DNA of 64,000 nucleotides, taken from contig CM035351.1 of assembly GCA_020137815.1 (NCBI GenBank), forward strand, positions 3,497,409 through 3,561,408, written 5' to 3'. A program made the position numbers and the translations under genes. Position 1 is the stretch's first letter; every line of letters begins with the position of its first letter. The stretch is from Hormiphora californensis (taxonomy: Eukaryota; Ctenophora; Tentaculata; Cydippida; Pleurobrachiidae). A model generated the notes under the pieces. It was not told the origin of the DNA, ran no database searches, and saw only the letters and a list, made by a program, of their open reading frames with translations. Positions 52,832 through 63,660 of this stretch are shown here, in pieces.

Positions 52832-53530
52832 ATGAAGGAAGCGGAGAAAGTGTTGACTCCTCTTGCACAGGACTGCTCCATGTCATTCTTCTCAGAGGAG
52901 GCCAAGAAACTTGAACCAAAGGTGACGATTAATGATTTGAACCCTGAACTACTGGAAAAGGAGACTATCCTGGCAGCAATTTTGGACAAAAATGAGGATA
53001 TCAGAAAGCTTTATCATGAGGATAAGAAGTTGAAAGTGGTGTTTGTGAGCGAGAGAGACAGGTATGCAGTGATCCAGATGGCTCCAGAGATCCGGAGGCT
53101 TTTGTCTAACAACGGTGATAAACTCAACCTAGGTCTTCGACAACATTTTGTCAAGAACAGGTATCATGTGATTCAATGCTATCACTGTCAAGGATACGGA
53201 CATATAGCAGGCTCGATCTACTGTCCTCAGAAGGAAAACCCTGTGTGCTGCTTTTGTGCTGGAACACACCAGACAAAGGACTGTAGGGCAAAGAAGAACA
53301 ACGAGACTGGTAAGATGAAGTGTGTGAACTGTGCGGTTGGAGGATCAAGAGAGGACAAGAAGTATGCGAGGACCCATACTGCTTCTAGTATGTGGTGTCC
53401 CTCGTACATCAATGAACGAGCACGGCTTATGGAGAGGACGTCAGGTGTAAGCAAAGAAGAAAAAAACCTGTACTGGACGAGGACAAAGGAGGAACTACAC
53501 AGGAAAAGACTTGGAAGATTGGGACACTAA
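52832..53530 (+). CDS. LINE ORF1 protein with CCHC zinc fingers
   Basis: 232 aa, starting at the first in-frame ATG. It has a lysine- and glutamate-rich N-terminal half. Then follow cysteine motifs typical of LINE ORF1/Gag-like RNA-binding proteins: CYHCQGYGHIAGSIYC, CCFCAGTHQTKDC and CVNCAVGGSRE...MWC. It should coat element RNA. Its stop (53528-53530) lies inside ORF2 sequence, which runs in the -1 frame. Confidence 0.85.
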   Translation: MKEAEKVLTPLAQDCSMSFFSEEAKKLEPKVTINDLNPELLEKETILAAILDKNEDIRKLYHEDKKLKVVFVSERDRYAVIQMAPEIRRLLSNNGDKLNLGLRQHFVKNRYHVIQCYHCQGYGHIAGSIYCPQKENPVCCFCAGTHQTKDCRAKKNNETGKMKCVNCAVGGSREDKKYARTHTASSMWCPSYINERARLMERTSGVSKEEKNLYWTRTKEELHRKRLGRLGH

Positions 53531-56454
53531 ATGTCCGCTCTCTCATTAACAAAACTGGAGGAGTTATTTCGCATCTGGAAGAGGAGGATTGTGATATTTG
53601 TCTTATACAGGAAACATTTTTGAAATCAACAGACACCGGAAAACTTCAAGAAATTAGAGATAATGGATGGGATATTTTCTCGTGCCCCAGAGGAGACAGA
53701 GGAGGTGGAGGAATTGGAATCCTTTTTAGAGATGGCATAGTTCTTCGACAGTGTCCGGTGAAGACTAAGTATAAGTCTTTTCAAGTTCAAGAGGTCCTGA
53801 TCAGTGACAGAGATCAACCGAAGAGAATCTGTAATGTCTACCGACCTCCGTACACACCGAAGTCAAGACTTACAGAAGCAACCTTCCTATCGGAGTTTGG
53901 TGATTACCTATCCGAGCTTGTTATGAAGCAAGGTACTCCGATCATCGCTGGTGACTTGAACTTCCAGGTGCAGGATGCTAATAACTTCTATGCGAGGAAA
54001 CTTTTGGAGCTGCTGGATTCATTTGATCTTCAACAAAGAGTGCCACTGTTACCTACTCACCGGCTTGGAGGAACCTTGGACTTGGTGATAACTACAAGAG
54101 AGACTTCTCTAGGTGACATATCCATATTTCCTAATGGTACTACATCAGATCACTTCCTAGTACAGTTTGGGATTGAAGTGAGACCTGACCTGTCGAACTC
54201 CTGTCTGAAGAAGTCAGTATATCGAGAATACATGGATTACAAGTCAGTGGATTTGGAAGGATTTAAAGAGGATTTGCGGAAGGCTGATTTTGAAGGAGGT
54301 AGGGATCCAGAGGAGGGCGTGGTGAATTTCTATCGTTGGCTGGAAGGTATAGTGGAGAGGCGAGTACCGAGGAAGCGGGTGAGGATTGGGAAAAAGTTTA
54401 AGCCATGGAGGGATGAGGAACTTAGAGGATTACTTCGAGAGAGGAGGAATGCAGAACGGTGTTGGCGGAAACTCGGAACTGTGGATGCGAAACGGAGATT
54501 TAATGACCTGAAGAAACTGTATGGAAAGATGGATAGGGAAAAGAGGTCACTTTTCATTAAAGAGGACTTGGTTGCTGCCAAAGGTGACCCAAAGAAATTG
54601 CAAAGTAAGCTCCAGAAACTTCTTGGAAAAGCTGAAACAATTCTTCCTGAAACAACAAACACCAAGAACTTGGCAGATGATTTCTCCCAGTTCTTTAGTT
54701 CCAAAGTGGAAAAAATTCGAACCCAAGTCAATGAGGAGCAGAAGCAAGCTGGCGACTTTGAGGAACCCGGAAAAGCCTGTCATTCAACGTGGAAGGAATT
54801 CAAAGAGATATCGGAGGAGGAACTTGTTAAGGTGGTGAAGTCTATGTCAAGCAAACATTGTGACCTTGATCCGTTGCCCACTTGGGTAGTAAAGGAGTGC
54901 ATTAGGGATCTTGCTCCGGTATTAACATCGATGGTAAACCAATCTCTACATCAGTCTACAGTTGCGGAATCTCTCCAGAAGGCTATCGTGTTTCCTACCA
55001 TCAAGAATATGTACGGAGATAGGGAAGCTCTCAGTAACTATCGTCCTGTCTCAAATATCCCATTCCTTTCTAAGCTCCTAGAAAAGGTGGTGCTCATGCA
55101 GCTGAATGAGTACCTTGAAAGCAATTCACTTCTGGGCAAGCATCAATCCGGTTATCGTGCTGGTCACAGTTGCGAAACTCTGTTAGCCAGCATGTTTGAT
55201 GATGTATTAGGTGAGATGGATAAAGGAAATGTTGTAGCTCTGATCTGTTTGGACATGAGTGCCGCATTTGATACGGTGGATCATGAAAAGTTGTTGGAGG
55301 TGTTGCAGAAACGGTTTGGAGTGGATGGTGATCCTCTTCAATGGTTTAGGAGCTACTTGAGTTCCAGATCTTTTAGAGTCTCAGTTGGTGATTGTTTCTC
55401 GGATACCCTAGCCTTACTCTGTGGAGTGCCCCAGGGGTCCCTTCTTGGTCCAATTTTGTTTCTACTTTACATTGAAGCTGTGCAAGATATTGTGGAACCA
55501 TATGGACTCCGGATAAAGTTATATGCAGACGACTCCCAGCTCTATGTGAGTCTGGTTCCTACGGATTCTACTGGCTGGTCTAGGACAAAGGTTGATATTG
55601 AGGAGTGTCTGGCGAAGGTGAAGAGGTGGATGGTGGGACAGTGGTTGAAGTGTAATGAGGCAAAAACGGAATTCATCCTGCTTGGAAAACGCAGTTCTTT
55701 GAGTAAAATCTCTTTCGATCCAGTTATCAACTTTGGAGGAACGGAAATCTTCCCCAGTGAATGTAGTGGAGCAGATGGGAAAACACTGGGAATACTCTTG
55801 GATCACAATCTTAATCTTGAACGACAGGTTAATAATGTGAGGAAACAGTGTGGGCTGATACTACGGAATCTCTGGCAGTTACACAGATGTTTTGATATTC
55901 AAACGAAGATAATGCTGGTCAAACAATTGATTATATCGAGGATTGATTACAGTAATATTCTGTACTGTGGACTTCCGGCCCGAGTTCTTGGTGGGCTCCA
56001 GAAAACACTAAACTCCTGTGTACGCTTTATATTCAACATCCATGGACATCAAGAGGATTACTTGGAATACTTCAGGCAGTGTCATATTTTACCCATCTCC
56101 TACAGACTGGACTTCAAAGCCTGTCTAATCGCTTATAAGATAGTCTATGGAACAGCACCAGGTTACCTCCAGGAAATGGTACCTCTTGATGAAAGCTGGG
56201 GAGTCTCCAGGACAACAAGGATGACTAATGTTATTGATCCTTACAGATTAAAACACCCCAAGATGACCAGTATCAACGCCAATTCTAAATTGAGACGTAG
56301 GAGACTATCGGTATTTCTGCCTACTATTTGGAATGAGCTACCCCTCGAGTTAAGGTCGATCCCCAACGTTGATACCTTTAAAGCTCGCCTGAAAACACAT
56401 CTCTTCGTTGGTGCATTTGGAGTGGGTGATGGGGAACCCATGGCTGAGTTGTAA
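53416..56454 (+). CDS. LINE ORF2: AP endonuclease-reverse transcriptase
   Basis: The frame opens at 53416 without an early ATG. The endonuclease begins at about 53512 with WKIGTLNVRSLINK, so the first ATG (53620) is too late to be the real start. Endonuclease motifs: IQETF, GGGIGILFR, VYRPPYTP, IIAGDLNF, SDHFLV. RT motifs: NYRPVSNIPFLSKLLEKV, GYRAGHSCETLL, LDMSAAFDTVDH, GVPQGSLLGPILFLLYI and the catalytic YADDSQLYV. The C-terminus has LPTIWNELPLELRSI...FKARLKTHLF. This order is CR1/L2-like. Expression probably requires -1 frameshifting from ORF1 at 53461-53467 or internal initiation. Confidence 0.92.
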   Translation, partial: TSTAYGEDVRCKQRRKKPVLDEDKGGTTQEKTWKIGTLNVRSLINKTGGVISHLEEEDCDICLIQETFLKSTDTGKLQEIRDNGWDIFSCPRGDRGGGGIGILFRDGIVLRQCPVKTKYKSFQVQEVLISDRDQPKRICNVYRPPYTPKSRLTEATFLSEFGDYLSELVMKQGTPIIAGDLNFQVQDANNFYARKLLELLDSFDLQQRVPLLPTHRLGGTLDLVITTRETSLGDISIFPNGTTSDHFLVQFGIEVRPDLSNSCLKKSVYREYMDYKSVDLEGFKEDLRKADFEGGRDPEEGVVNFYRWLEGIVERRVPRKRVRIGKKFKPWRDEELRGLLRERRNAERCWRKLGTVDAKRRFNDLKKLYGKMDREKRSLFIKEDLVAAKGDPKKLQSKLQKLLGKAETILPETTNTKNLADDFSQFFSSKVEKIRTQVNEEQKQAGDFEEPGKACHSTWKEFKEISEEELVKVVKSMSSKHCDLDPLPTWVVKECIRDLAPVLTSMVNQSLHQSTVAESLQKAIVFPTIKNMYGDREALSNYRPVSNIPFLSKLLEKVVLMQLNEYLESNSLLGKHQSGYRAGHSCETLLASMFDDVLGEMDKGNVVALICLDMSAAFDTVDHEKLLEVLQKRFGVDGDPLQWFRSYLSSRSFRVSVGDCFSDTLALLCGVPQGSLLGPILFLLYIEAVQDIVEPYGLRIKLYADDSQLYVSLVPTDSTGWSRTKVDIEECLAKVKRWMVGQWLKCNEAKTEFILLGKRSSLSKISFDPVINFGGTEIFPSECSGADGKTLGILLDHNLNLERQVNNVRKQCGLILRNLWQLHRCFDIQTKIMLVKQLIISRIDYSNILYCGLPARVLGGLQKTLNSCVRFIFNIHGHQEDYLEYFRQCHILPISYRLDFKACLIAYKIVYGTAPGYLQEMVPLDESWGVSRTTRMTNVIDPYRLKHPKMTSINANSKLRRRRLSVFLPTIWNELPLELRSIPNVDTFKARLKTHLFVGAFGVGDGEPMAEL
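53461..53467 (+). promoter_or_regulatory. Putative -1 ribosomal frameshift slip site
   Basis: A AAA AAC in the ORF1 frame (codons GAA, AAA, AAC), the canonical X XXY YYZ heptamer. Slipping back one base enters the ORF2 frame (AAA AAA CCT GTA) 63 bases before the ORF1 stop. Only a weak downstream pairing (CCTGT with ACAGG) is visible by eye. Confidence 0.6.
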
Positions 56455-56792
56455 TGTTTGTTGTAGTTGTGGGGCCTGCGGGCAATCAGTGTCATTCTCT
56501 CTCTAGTCATGTTATTGAATCACTATCTGGTATCCTTTTTTGAGCAGGTGTGAGTATAGCGTGTTTAAAATTATATCTACAGGTTTATGGGACCAGTTAT
56601 TCCCCCAGTTTGATAAGTCCAGTTAATTTGGTTTTCCATATATTGTCTTTTTCAACCAGAGTTGTTCGTGTGCGATATTTATACTCTAGGATATACCGCT
56701 CTGATGACTCGTCGGAACATCGCCAATATTTTGACATGTTTCCGTCGGGTATGGGCGGTATATAAGTGCGGAATATTATTATTATTATTATT

Positions 56793-57917
56793 AGTAGAGA
56801 GTGATGACATGTTGTTTGTCCCTCCCACTTCTAACCCTCAGCTGCTTTTTGGTTCAGCGTGACAAGATCAAATCAAAAAGTGATGACAAGAAAAAGCAGC
56901 ATAATGCAAACATTATTCTTGTTTCTATCCATTTCATTGTTTCCTAGGTTTTTTATTTCTACGCCCCTTTTTGAGCTCTTAGATCTTCTTTCTATCTTCT
57001 TTCTATCTTCCTGTGTTCCCCTATCTATTTTTACCTCTTGTTTAATTAGCAGCGCTTGTTATGGCCAAGGCGTGAAGACTGCAGTCCACCTCATGTGGAA
57101 TGGGAGTCGATTGTTCCAAGGCATGCATTATTGCTTTGTACATCGCTTCGAATTTCCAGTCGAAAATCGAACTTCTGGCTTCGTTTTCGAGGATTTTCAT
57201 GTTGGATTGGTTGAACTCTCTACCAGGATTCTACAATTGTATTTTTCTTTGTCTGTCTTCTATACAGTGTAGATCCATTTCAGCTACTATTCATCCATTG
57301 CTAGTGCTGATAGCGTTAATATCGTTTATATACCGCACGTGCCGATAGTAAAACTCGTAATTTCTCGGCTAGATATTTGTCTGTTATCGATCACTTTTCT
57401 CACTTCACTACTGTACCTCACCGCGATGCTGCCCATCTTTCCTATTGACAAATTCAGTTGATTATATACTGGTTATTGCACGACAGTTCTCGCCTTTATT
57501 ATAAGACCTCTAAATTAGTCACACACTCGGCAAATTTGTCTTATTGGTTTACTACTGTCCCTCTTTTTTCTCTCTCAATAGTCTTAGCCATTATCACATG
57601 TCCGACTCAGCTTTCCCCGGCCATTTCGCGGTTCTTAATTTCCTGACTACATGTGGCTTATAGTTTGTTGGAGCGGTGTGATGGCAATAAAAGTATTAAA
57701 GGCCTAAATACACGCTGAGCTACTTTTAGCACTTGGTATGAATTAGCTCATATAAGCCTAACGCGGTGCAATTAAAAATTCCCATTATAACGTAACGAGT
57801 AGAGCCTGAGTAGAGACATCTTTTGTCGTTTAAACGCCTTAAACTAGTATAGCATTGTAACTGAGTAGGTAGTAGTCTATTATTAAATTATAATTAAGTA
57901 GAACCCTTAATCAAGAG
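56793..57917. other. Spacer upstream of the GPCR gene
   Basis: AT-rich with several short open frames, none with a recognisable domain or splice support. It presumably includes the GPCR promoter. Confidence 0.5.
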
Positions 57918-59532
57918 ATGAACGATTCGTTGCCGCTGTCTGAGAGGCTAACTCTGATAATCTACGATGGAACCTGTACTTTCCTGACCCTCGTCTTCAA
58001 CACTCTTGTCATCATTATAGTTGCAACCAAGGTTTGAGCTCCTACACTAACACTTCTATAGGAGGTTTTCTAATAATTATCAGTCCACTAATTACAGATT
58101 AAAGTGCGATCGAGCCCCGCCAGTATCTGCCTCTTCGCTGCATCATTCTTTGGTCTCCTCTATGGTATCGGATTTCTCCTGTTTCATACCATAGCATTGG
58201 TTGAAGGATGAGTGGCCTGGTTCTTTTGAGTGGTGCGTGACTGCCAGTATTCTTAGCTACTACATCGTGTACGGCATCATCTACAGCTCTACACTTGTCA
58301 CACTGGAGGTAAGAGATAGTTTTATGAAGGAGTATTCAGTTTTATAAAGGAGCACATTTATGCAGTTATAAGCTGATTCGTACTAATTGACCTTATCTCT
58401 TATTACCAGACAGCATACATGATAGCTAACCCGTTTGGATACAACAAGGAAAGTACCCTAACTTTGGTTGTGATAAGCAGCGCTACTGCCTTTGTCTGGC
58501 TCATTCACCTCCCCATCATGGTCTGTCACTACTTTATTCTCTTCCCAGACGACATGCAGGCAACGCTCGAGAGCATGGGATTCCCGGGAGCCTTTGAGCA
58601 CCATATCAAGGCCAAAGTCTTCCCGTATAACCCTAGTAAGAATGCACGGAGTAGGTACTGTGAACGACATTGGGTACAAGGTTCCAAGGACGCCACTATC
58701 ATTGTGCTCTACATATTCGTACTGAATTGCCTCGCCATTTCTCTGATTGCAGTAGCGTACGTGGTAATAGCCGTGATTATTGTGAGGAGTAGAAAGACAT
58801 TTGGCGATCGGGGAGATGACGAACAGGCTGCTAGGCAACGGAAACGTGCTCAGAACAAAAAACTTGCCCTTCGTGCGTTCTTCATCACATTCTGCACGTT
58901 GTTCCCATGGCTACCAAACCTCTTGGTATCCATACTAAATCGTATCCTAGCCGGGTATGATATTGGCCACAAGCTAAATTCCAATGAAGCATATCTAACA
59001 TTCATGGACATCACAATTTACATGTACTTCATTATCCCCTGGGTCTCACCTTTACTAAACCTCGTTTTGGAACCAAAAATCAACAGCGGACTTAAATCTC
59101 TTCTCAAAGACGGCTTCAGGTAAATTCACACATTGCACCACTGATCGGGGGTCAGGTAAATTCACTCATTGCACCACTGATCGGGGGTCAGGTAAATTCA
59201 CACATTGCACCACTGATCGGGGGTCAGGTAAATTCACACATTACACCACTGATCGGGGGTCAGGTAAATTCACACATTGCGCCACTGATCGGGGGTCAGG
59301 TAAATTCACACATTACACCACTGATCGGGGGTCAGGTAAATACACACATTACACCATTCGGGAGTTAAGAGCTAGCAAGATACACTAACCCTTCATATCC
59401 CTCAGAAAAAAGAAGAATCGAGTGAGAGCGACGATGAACGGATCTGTATTTCTTTCGAAAATGGCCAACTCTGTCCGACAAAATCAGAAAAATGATGACG
59501 CTCCGGCTACTATAATTAAGTCCCCTATGTAA
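57918..59532 (+). CDS. Rhodopsin-like GPCR, one frame break in exon 2
   Basis: Exons 57918-58031, 58098-58308, 58410-59118 and 59406-59532. Seven hydrophobic segments are readable. TM1 is in exon 1 (CTFLTLVFNTLVIIIVATK), TM2-3 in exon 2, TM4-7 in exon 3 (TLVVISSATAFVWLIHL; IIVLYIFVLNCLAISLI; FFITFCTLFPWLPNLLV; ITIYMYFIIPWVSPLL), and a basic tail in exon 4. Exon 2 is 211 nt where 210 would keep phase. The frame is lost near 58200 (GCATTGGTTGAAGGATGA) and regained one base over. This means one extra base, either a consensus error or a real inactivation. The DRY position reads ETAY after TM3 and NPxxY is replaced by SPLLNLVLEP, so it is a divergent family member. A paralogue starts at 63539. The ligand is unknown. 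Confidence 0.75.
59117..59350. repeat. 36-bp minisatellite repeating the splice donor
   Basis: Seven units start at 59117, 59153, 59189, 59225, 59261, 59297 and 59333. Each has CAGGTAAATTCAC, so the exon-3 donor CAG|GTAAAT is repeated seven times within the intron. Confidence 0.93.
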
Positions 59533-60129
59533 GAAACGGACTTGTATAATTACTAATCTACATTCTACGTGCAGACTAAAATGTTTCTGGAAAATTTGGT
59601 GTGTTTATTAAATATTTATTCTCTAGTTATTGGTGTGTTAATGTAAATTGTTCCTTGTAATTTCCAATTAAACGAATGAGCTTGATTACAAAAAGTTCAT
59701 CAAACAACATCAAACCTCATCCATACTATAAGCACAACTGTGCAACTATCACACAATATGGATAATGATACATCCCAGTGGAGACAACTATAACAGTCTG
59801 GATAGTCACCATCTATAGCTACAACAATACCCACGGTGAAACCTCGACTAGCTATACTTTTTTGGAGACCGGACCTAGGTTACGTATTTTTGACCGAGGA
59901 ATCCGAAAAACATAAAATTAAAATCCGTGAGGTAGCCGCTTTTGCGTAAAACGGCAAAAACTGTCATTTTTCAGCGATTTCCGACTTTCTACGCTTTCTG
60001 TAGAGATTTAAAAAATATTTCCTTACAAGATATGATCTTGTGCTTCTAGACTAATAAAATACAATCGATTTGCTACAAATTGGTCCTCGGTTTGTGTGAT
60101 TTGGTCAAAAACTCTTTTTACTGTGGCCC

Positions 60130-60330
60130 ATTAAAGATGTATCACTGCGCTGGCAAGCGCAAAGGTGACCATCCCCTCCCCCCAGCCGCCCGTGCCAGAA
60201 TGCAGTAATAACTTTTTTCAGTTTTTAGCCAAAAATGGCATTTTGCGAGGCCCATAGCGAGGCCCCCACTGCACCAATCAGTCTGAAATTTGGTATACAG
60301 TGTCACATAGTCTAGATCTACTGTAGTGTA
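60130..60330. repeat. Repeat family with GCGCTGGCAAGCGCAAAGGTG motif
   Basis: A segment of about 200 bp including CACTGCGCTGGCAAGCGC, CCCGTGCCAGAATGCAGTA and TTTTTCAGTTTTTAGCCAAA recurs at 61732-61930. A partial copy is at 62027-62150. A (TATC)n tract follows at 60403-60441. Confidence 0.85.
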
Positions 60331-60693
60331 AAAGGGCAAGTCTCTATCTCTTATTTAGTTTTAGAGATATGGCATCGTGAAAAAAGCAATAAGTGTCCCG
60401 GGTCTATCTATCTATCTATGTATCTATCTATCTATGTATCTATGGATAGACGCTATTTTACCAAATTTATAATCGTTTTTGAGAGAAAACAACATAAGAT
60501 AGACACTTCTCGTTTGTTGCATTCGAAAGATAATCGTTTGAATTGTGTAGACGAATATTTGTCATGTTCTAGGTCCAATCAGAACGTCTTGTCAAACTAT
60601 CATAAACCAAATTTCTTTGAGCCCTGAAGACGGTTTCTGATTGAAAAACGGAGACCACACTTATGAAAGATAATCGTCTAAACTTTCAGAAAC

Positions 60694-60814
60694 TAAAGTC
60701 GGATTTTTTGAAGTTGTCACCCCCCTTTTCGTGCGCAGAATGTTTTTGTGCGTCACATCACAATTTCACATGCGCGGTCATTTTGGGGTGACAACTTCAA
60801 AAAATCCGACTTTA
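60694..60814. mobile_element. Foldback MITE, 121 bp
   Basis: The arms TAAAGTCGGATTTTTTGAAG and reverse complement enclose about 60 bp. Part of a MITE-dense region from 59.87 to 63.22 kb with no gene. Confidence 0.88.
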
Positions 60815-61148
60815 TATAGCGAATTTATGAAACTCTATTTCTATAGGTCTCAAATCGCGTCTGAAGTGTGAAGACTGTATAAAAATAGATATGACGATAG
60901 TGCGTTTTTCGCCATAGTGACCTTAAATCTTGTCCAATCGATCTCAAACTTGGTCAGCCTCTTTATCTAGATGAGCCTGATAATAATACTTCCCTATCAT
61001 GACGTTATAACGTCGTGAAGTCACGCTATGACGTCACAATGACGTTAAAATTGAAATTTTCGTATTTTAGCGATTCCTGACGGTCTTTACACGTTCTGCT
61101 ACGTCCAGAAATGTCTTACATTGTATTTCACACCAAAAATATACCCCA

Positions 61149-61464
61149 ATTATGCCAAAAACTAACAGAAATTAGTTGGCTGGAAAGGTGACCACTTCTG
61201 TTGTCAAACTGACACCTTTGCCCGGCCCGGGTTACGGATATCATCGATGGGGTAAATCAGGGGGTAAATCAGGTAGTTTGAGAAGAGAGAAGGAGAGAGA
61301 TAGGAAGAAAGAGAGATAGAGAGAGAGAGAGAAAAAGAGAGATAGAGAGATAAAAATCAGAGAGGGAAAGATTATGATGAAACCCGGAGAGGGCAAAGGT
61401 GTCAGTTTGACAACAAAAGTGGTCACCTTTCCAGCCAACTAATTTCTGTTAGTTTTTGGTATAA
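61149..61464. mobile_element. Foldback MITE with (GA)n centre
   Basis: The ends ATTATGCCAAAAACTAACAG and its reverse complement (with one change) continue for about 75 bp of arm (AGTTGGCTGGAAAGGTGACC). The centre includes a GA-rich tract at 61283-61345. One arm recurs alone at 61936-62025. Confidence 0.88.
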
Positions 61465-62315
61465 TTAATTAATGTATGTATCTTTTTAGAGTTCTCAATT
61501 CGTATATTTTATATTCATCATAATATATGCATATATAATATGCATGGAAGTCTTGTCAATAATTGAAATTGTGTCCGTCGCTGTGGCAGTCACACCCTTC
61601 AATCACACGTCCCGTATATATGATAAAATCAGAGAAATCATGCCGTCCTTTGTTTATCAATAAGAGTTGAATTATGTGGCATGTGCCAGCTATAACATTG
61701 GAGTATTCTGGATTATGTTTGTCGCCAGAAATCACTGCGCTGGCAAGCGCAAAGGTGACCATCTCCCCCCTAACCGCGCGTGCCAGAATGCAGTATTAAC
61801 TTTTTTCAGTTTTTAGCCAAAAATGGCATTTTGCGACGCCCATAGCGAGGCCCACACTGCACCGATCGTTCTGAATTTTGGTACACAGTGTCACATAGTC
61901 TAGATCTACTGTAGTTTAAAAGGGCAAGTATAATGATGAAACCCGTAGAGGGCAAAGGTGTCAGTTTTCACAACAAAATGGTCACCTTTCCAGCCAACTA
62001 ATTTCTGTTAGTTTTTGGCATAATATCACTGCGCTGGCAAGCGCAAAGGTGGCCCCATCCCCCCCCCCCTAAAACTTTTCCCGAAAAAGTGGGCCCGCTT
62101 GCCAACAGCGTAGATATAACAATTTTGAAGTTTTAGCCCATTTTGGCACTTTTCGACCCCTCCTAACTCCGGAACCAGATGAGCTAGGAGGCTGAAATTT
62201 GGTACTAAGAAGCTTCACATAGACCTCTACTGACGGTAAAAATTTCAAGTGGCTAGCTCATTCTGATCGCAAGTTATGGCACCACCCCCAAAACAGAAAA
62301 TTCAGTGTGGCGATA

Positions 62316-62320
62316 GGTAT

Positions 62321-62353
<33 letters not shown>
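62316..62353. repeat. (GATA)n microsatellite
   Basis: Tetranucleotide TAGA run in the MITE-rich region. Confidence 0.93.
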
Positions 62354-62363
<10 letters not shown>

Positions 62364-63005
62364 TAGACGCTTCACTGTGTAACACTTGTAGCTCGAACCA
62401 TACTAGGTGGAGACTTGAACCAAGTTTGATCCGTTAGGAAATCGTTTGGGGCATGCATTAGTTAGGGTTTCGAGTGAAAATGTCCACTATGACGACCGTA
62501 ATGACGTCACAAAGTGACGTCATTGAAAAATCTCAGACCAAAGATTTTCAAACGCCTGTAACACCCTTAAGACGTATTCTGATTCCTGATTTGACGGAAA
62601 ATCGTTAGTGGCAAATTGTCTGAACTTTCAGATACTATATCGTGATTTTCTCTAACTTGTCATTTTTAGACCTTAAAACGCGTCGGAACTCAAAATTTTG
62701 ATGTGAAAATCTACACAAAAACTCACATTTCGTGCAATAACTTCAGTTCTTGACTACTGCTGCCTTTAAAACTTTCCACACGTTTAGTGCTTCATCGGCC
62801 GAATAGTCTGTCATCATTTTTTACGTCGTCGTGACGTCACATGTGACGTCACGACGTCAAAACGACGTCGAATTTTGAAAATTTCGTCAAATCCGTTTCC
62901 TACAACCCAGGATACATTTGAATTACATTTGAACACTTTAGTTGACAATTATCTTAGTTGTTTGAGGTCATAAATGACCTCAAACGACCAAAAAAAGAGT
63001 ACAAA

Positions 63006-63218
63006 TTTAGAGCAAAAACTAATAGAAATTAGTTCGCCAGAAAGGTGGCCCATTTTGAACTTACTCCTTCATTTCCGTCACCTTTGAGTTGAGCCTTCAA
63101 AGACATTGAGTTACCCGTAAACTTTTCTGCCTTCAACTCAAAGGTGACGGAAATGAAGGAGTAAGTTCAAAATGGGCCACCTTTCTGGCGAACTAATTTC
63201 TATTAGTTTTTGCTCTAA
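63006..63218. mobile_element. Foldback MITE, 213 bp, near-perfect arms
   Basis: Arms of about 90 bp begin TTTAGAGCAAAAACTAATAG. They include GAAATTAGTTCGCCAGAAAG and CAAAGGTGAC motifs akin to the 61149-61464 element. The centre is about 35 bp. Confidence 0.92.
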
Positions 63219-63538
63219 ATATTATATATAGATTCCTAAATCGGGGGATAGAAATGGATTAGTTATAAGGGAGCGTTCAAAGGCCTAGATACTATCTTTA
63301 TCTAGCTAGACACTATCTGCCTTCAGCTGCACTAATATATGTTATTTCTTCTTGCCGCTTTCTTCATATTCACTACATTATACCATTGCAGCATACCAGC
63401 ATACCAGCATACCAGTATTGAGTAAGCCGTGTAGCAAGCCTAGCAGAGAATGATCACAACTTAGAGCAAGCATAAATTATCACTGTATTTAGGTTCAGTT
63501 TGTAGGCCTGTGTGTTAGAGTTTGAACTATCATACATG

Positions 63539-63640
63539 ATGTATAACACGACACGATGGACTTTAATTGGCTACGGAGGGTCCTGCACTTTTCTGACAAT
63601 CCTCCTCAACTCTTTAGTGATAGCAGTTATCGTTCTGAAA
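63539..63640 (+). CDS. Second GPCR, first exon only (partial gene)
   Basis: 34 codons ending in phase 0 at a GTGAGT donor. WTLIGYGGSCTFLTILLNS followed by LVIAVIVLK aligns with exon 1 of the GPCR at 57918 (same Gly-x-Cys-Thr-Phe-Leu-Thr core, same TM1, same intron phase), so this is a tandem paralogue. The start is this ATG or the adjacent one at 63536. The following intron is invaded by a repeat from 63661 and the rest of the gene is outside the window. Confidence 0.72.
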
Positions 63641-63660
63641 GTGAGTATATTACTAGTCCC

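Larger units (their letters stand above)
52600..56792 (+). mobile_element. Full-length CR1/L2-group non-LTR retrotransposon
   Basis: Contains ORF1 with zinc knuckles, ORF2 with endonuclease and reverse transcriptase, then a 3' region ending in a short (ATT)n tail at about 56775-56792. Both ORFs are intact, implying recent activity. The 5' end is approximate, and no target-site duplication could be identified by eye. Confidence 0.82.

Noticed and set aside
53531-53533. ATG overlapping the ORF1 stop (TAAATG) as ORF2 start
   Set aside because: This ATG lies in the ORF1 frame, not in the endonuclease-RT frame, so stop-start coupling would not give ORF2.
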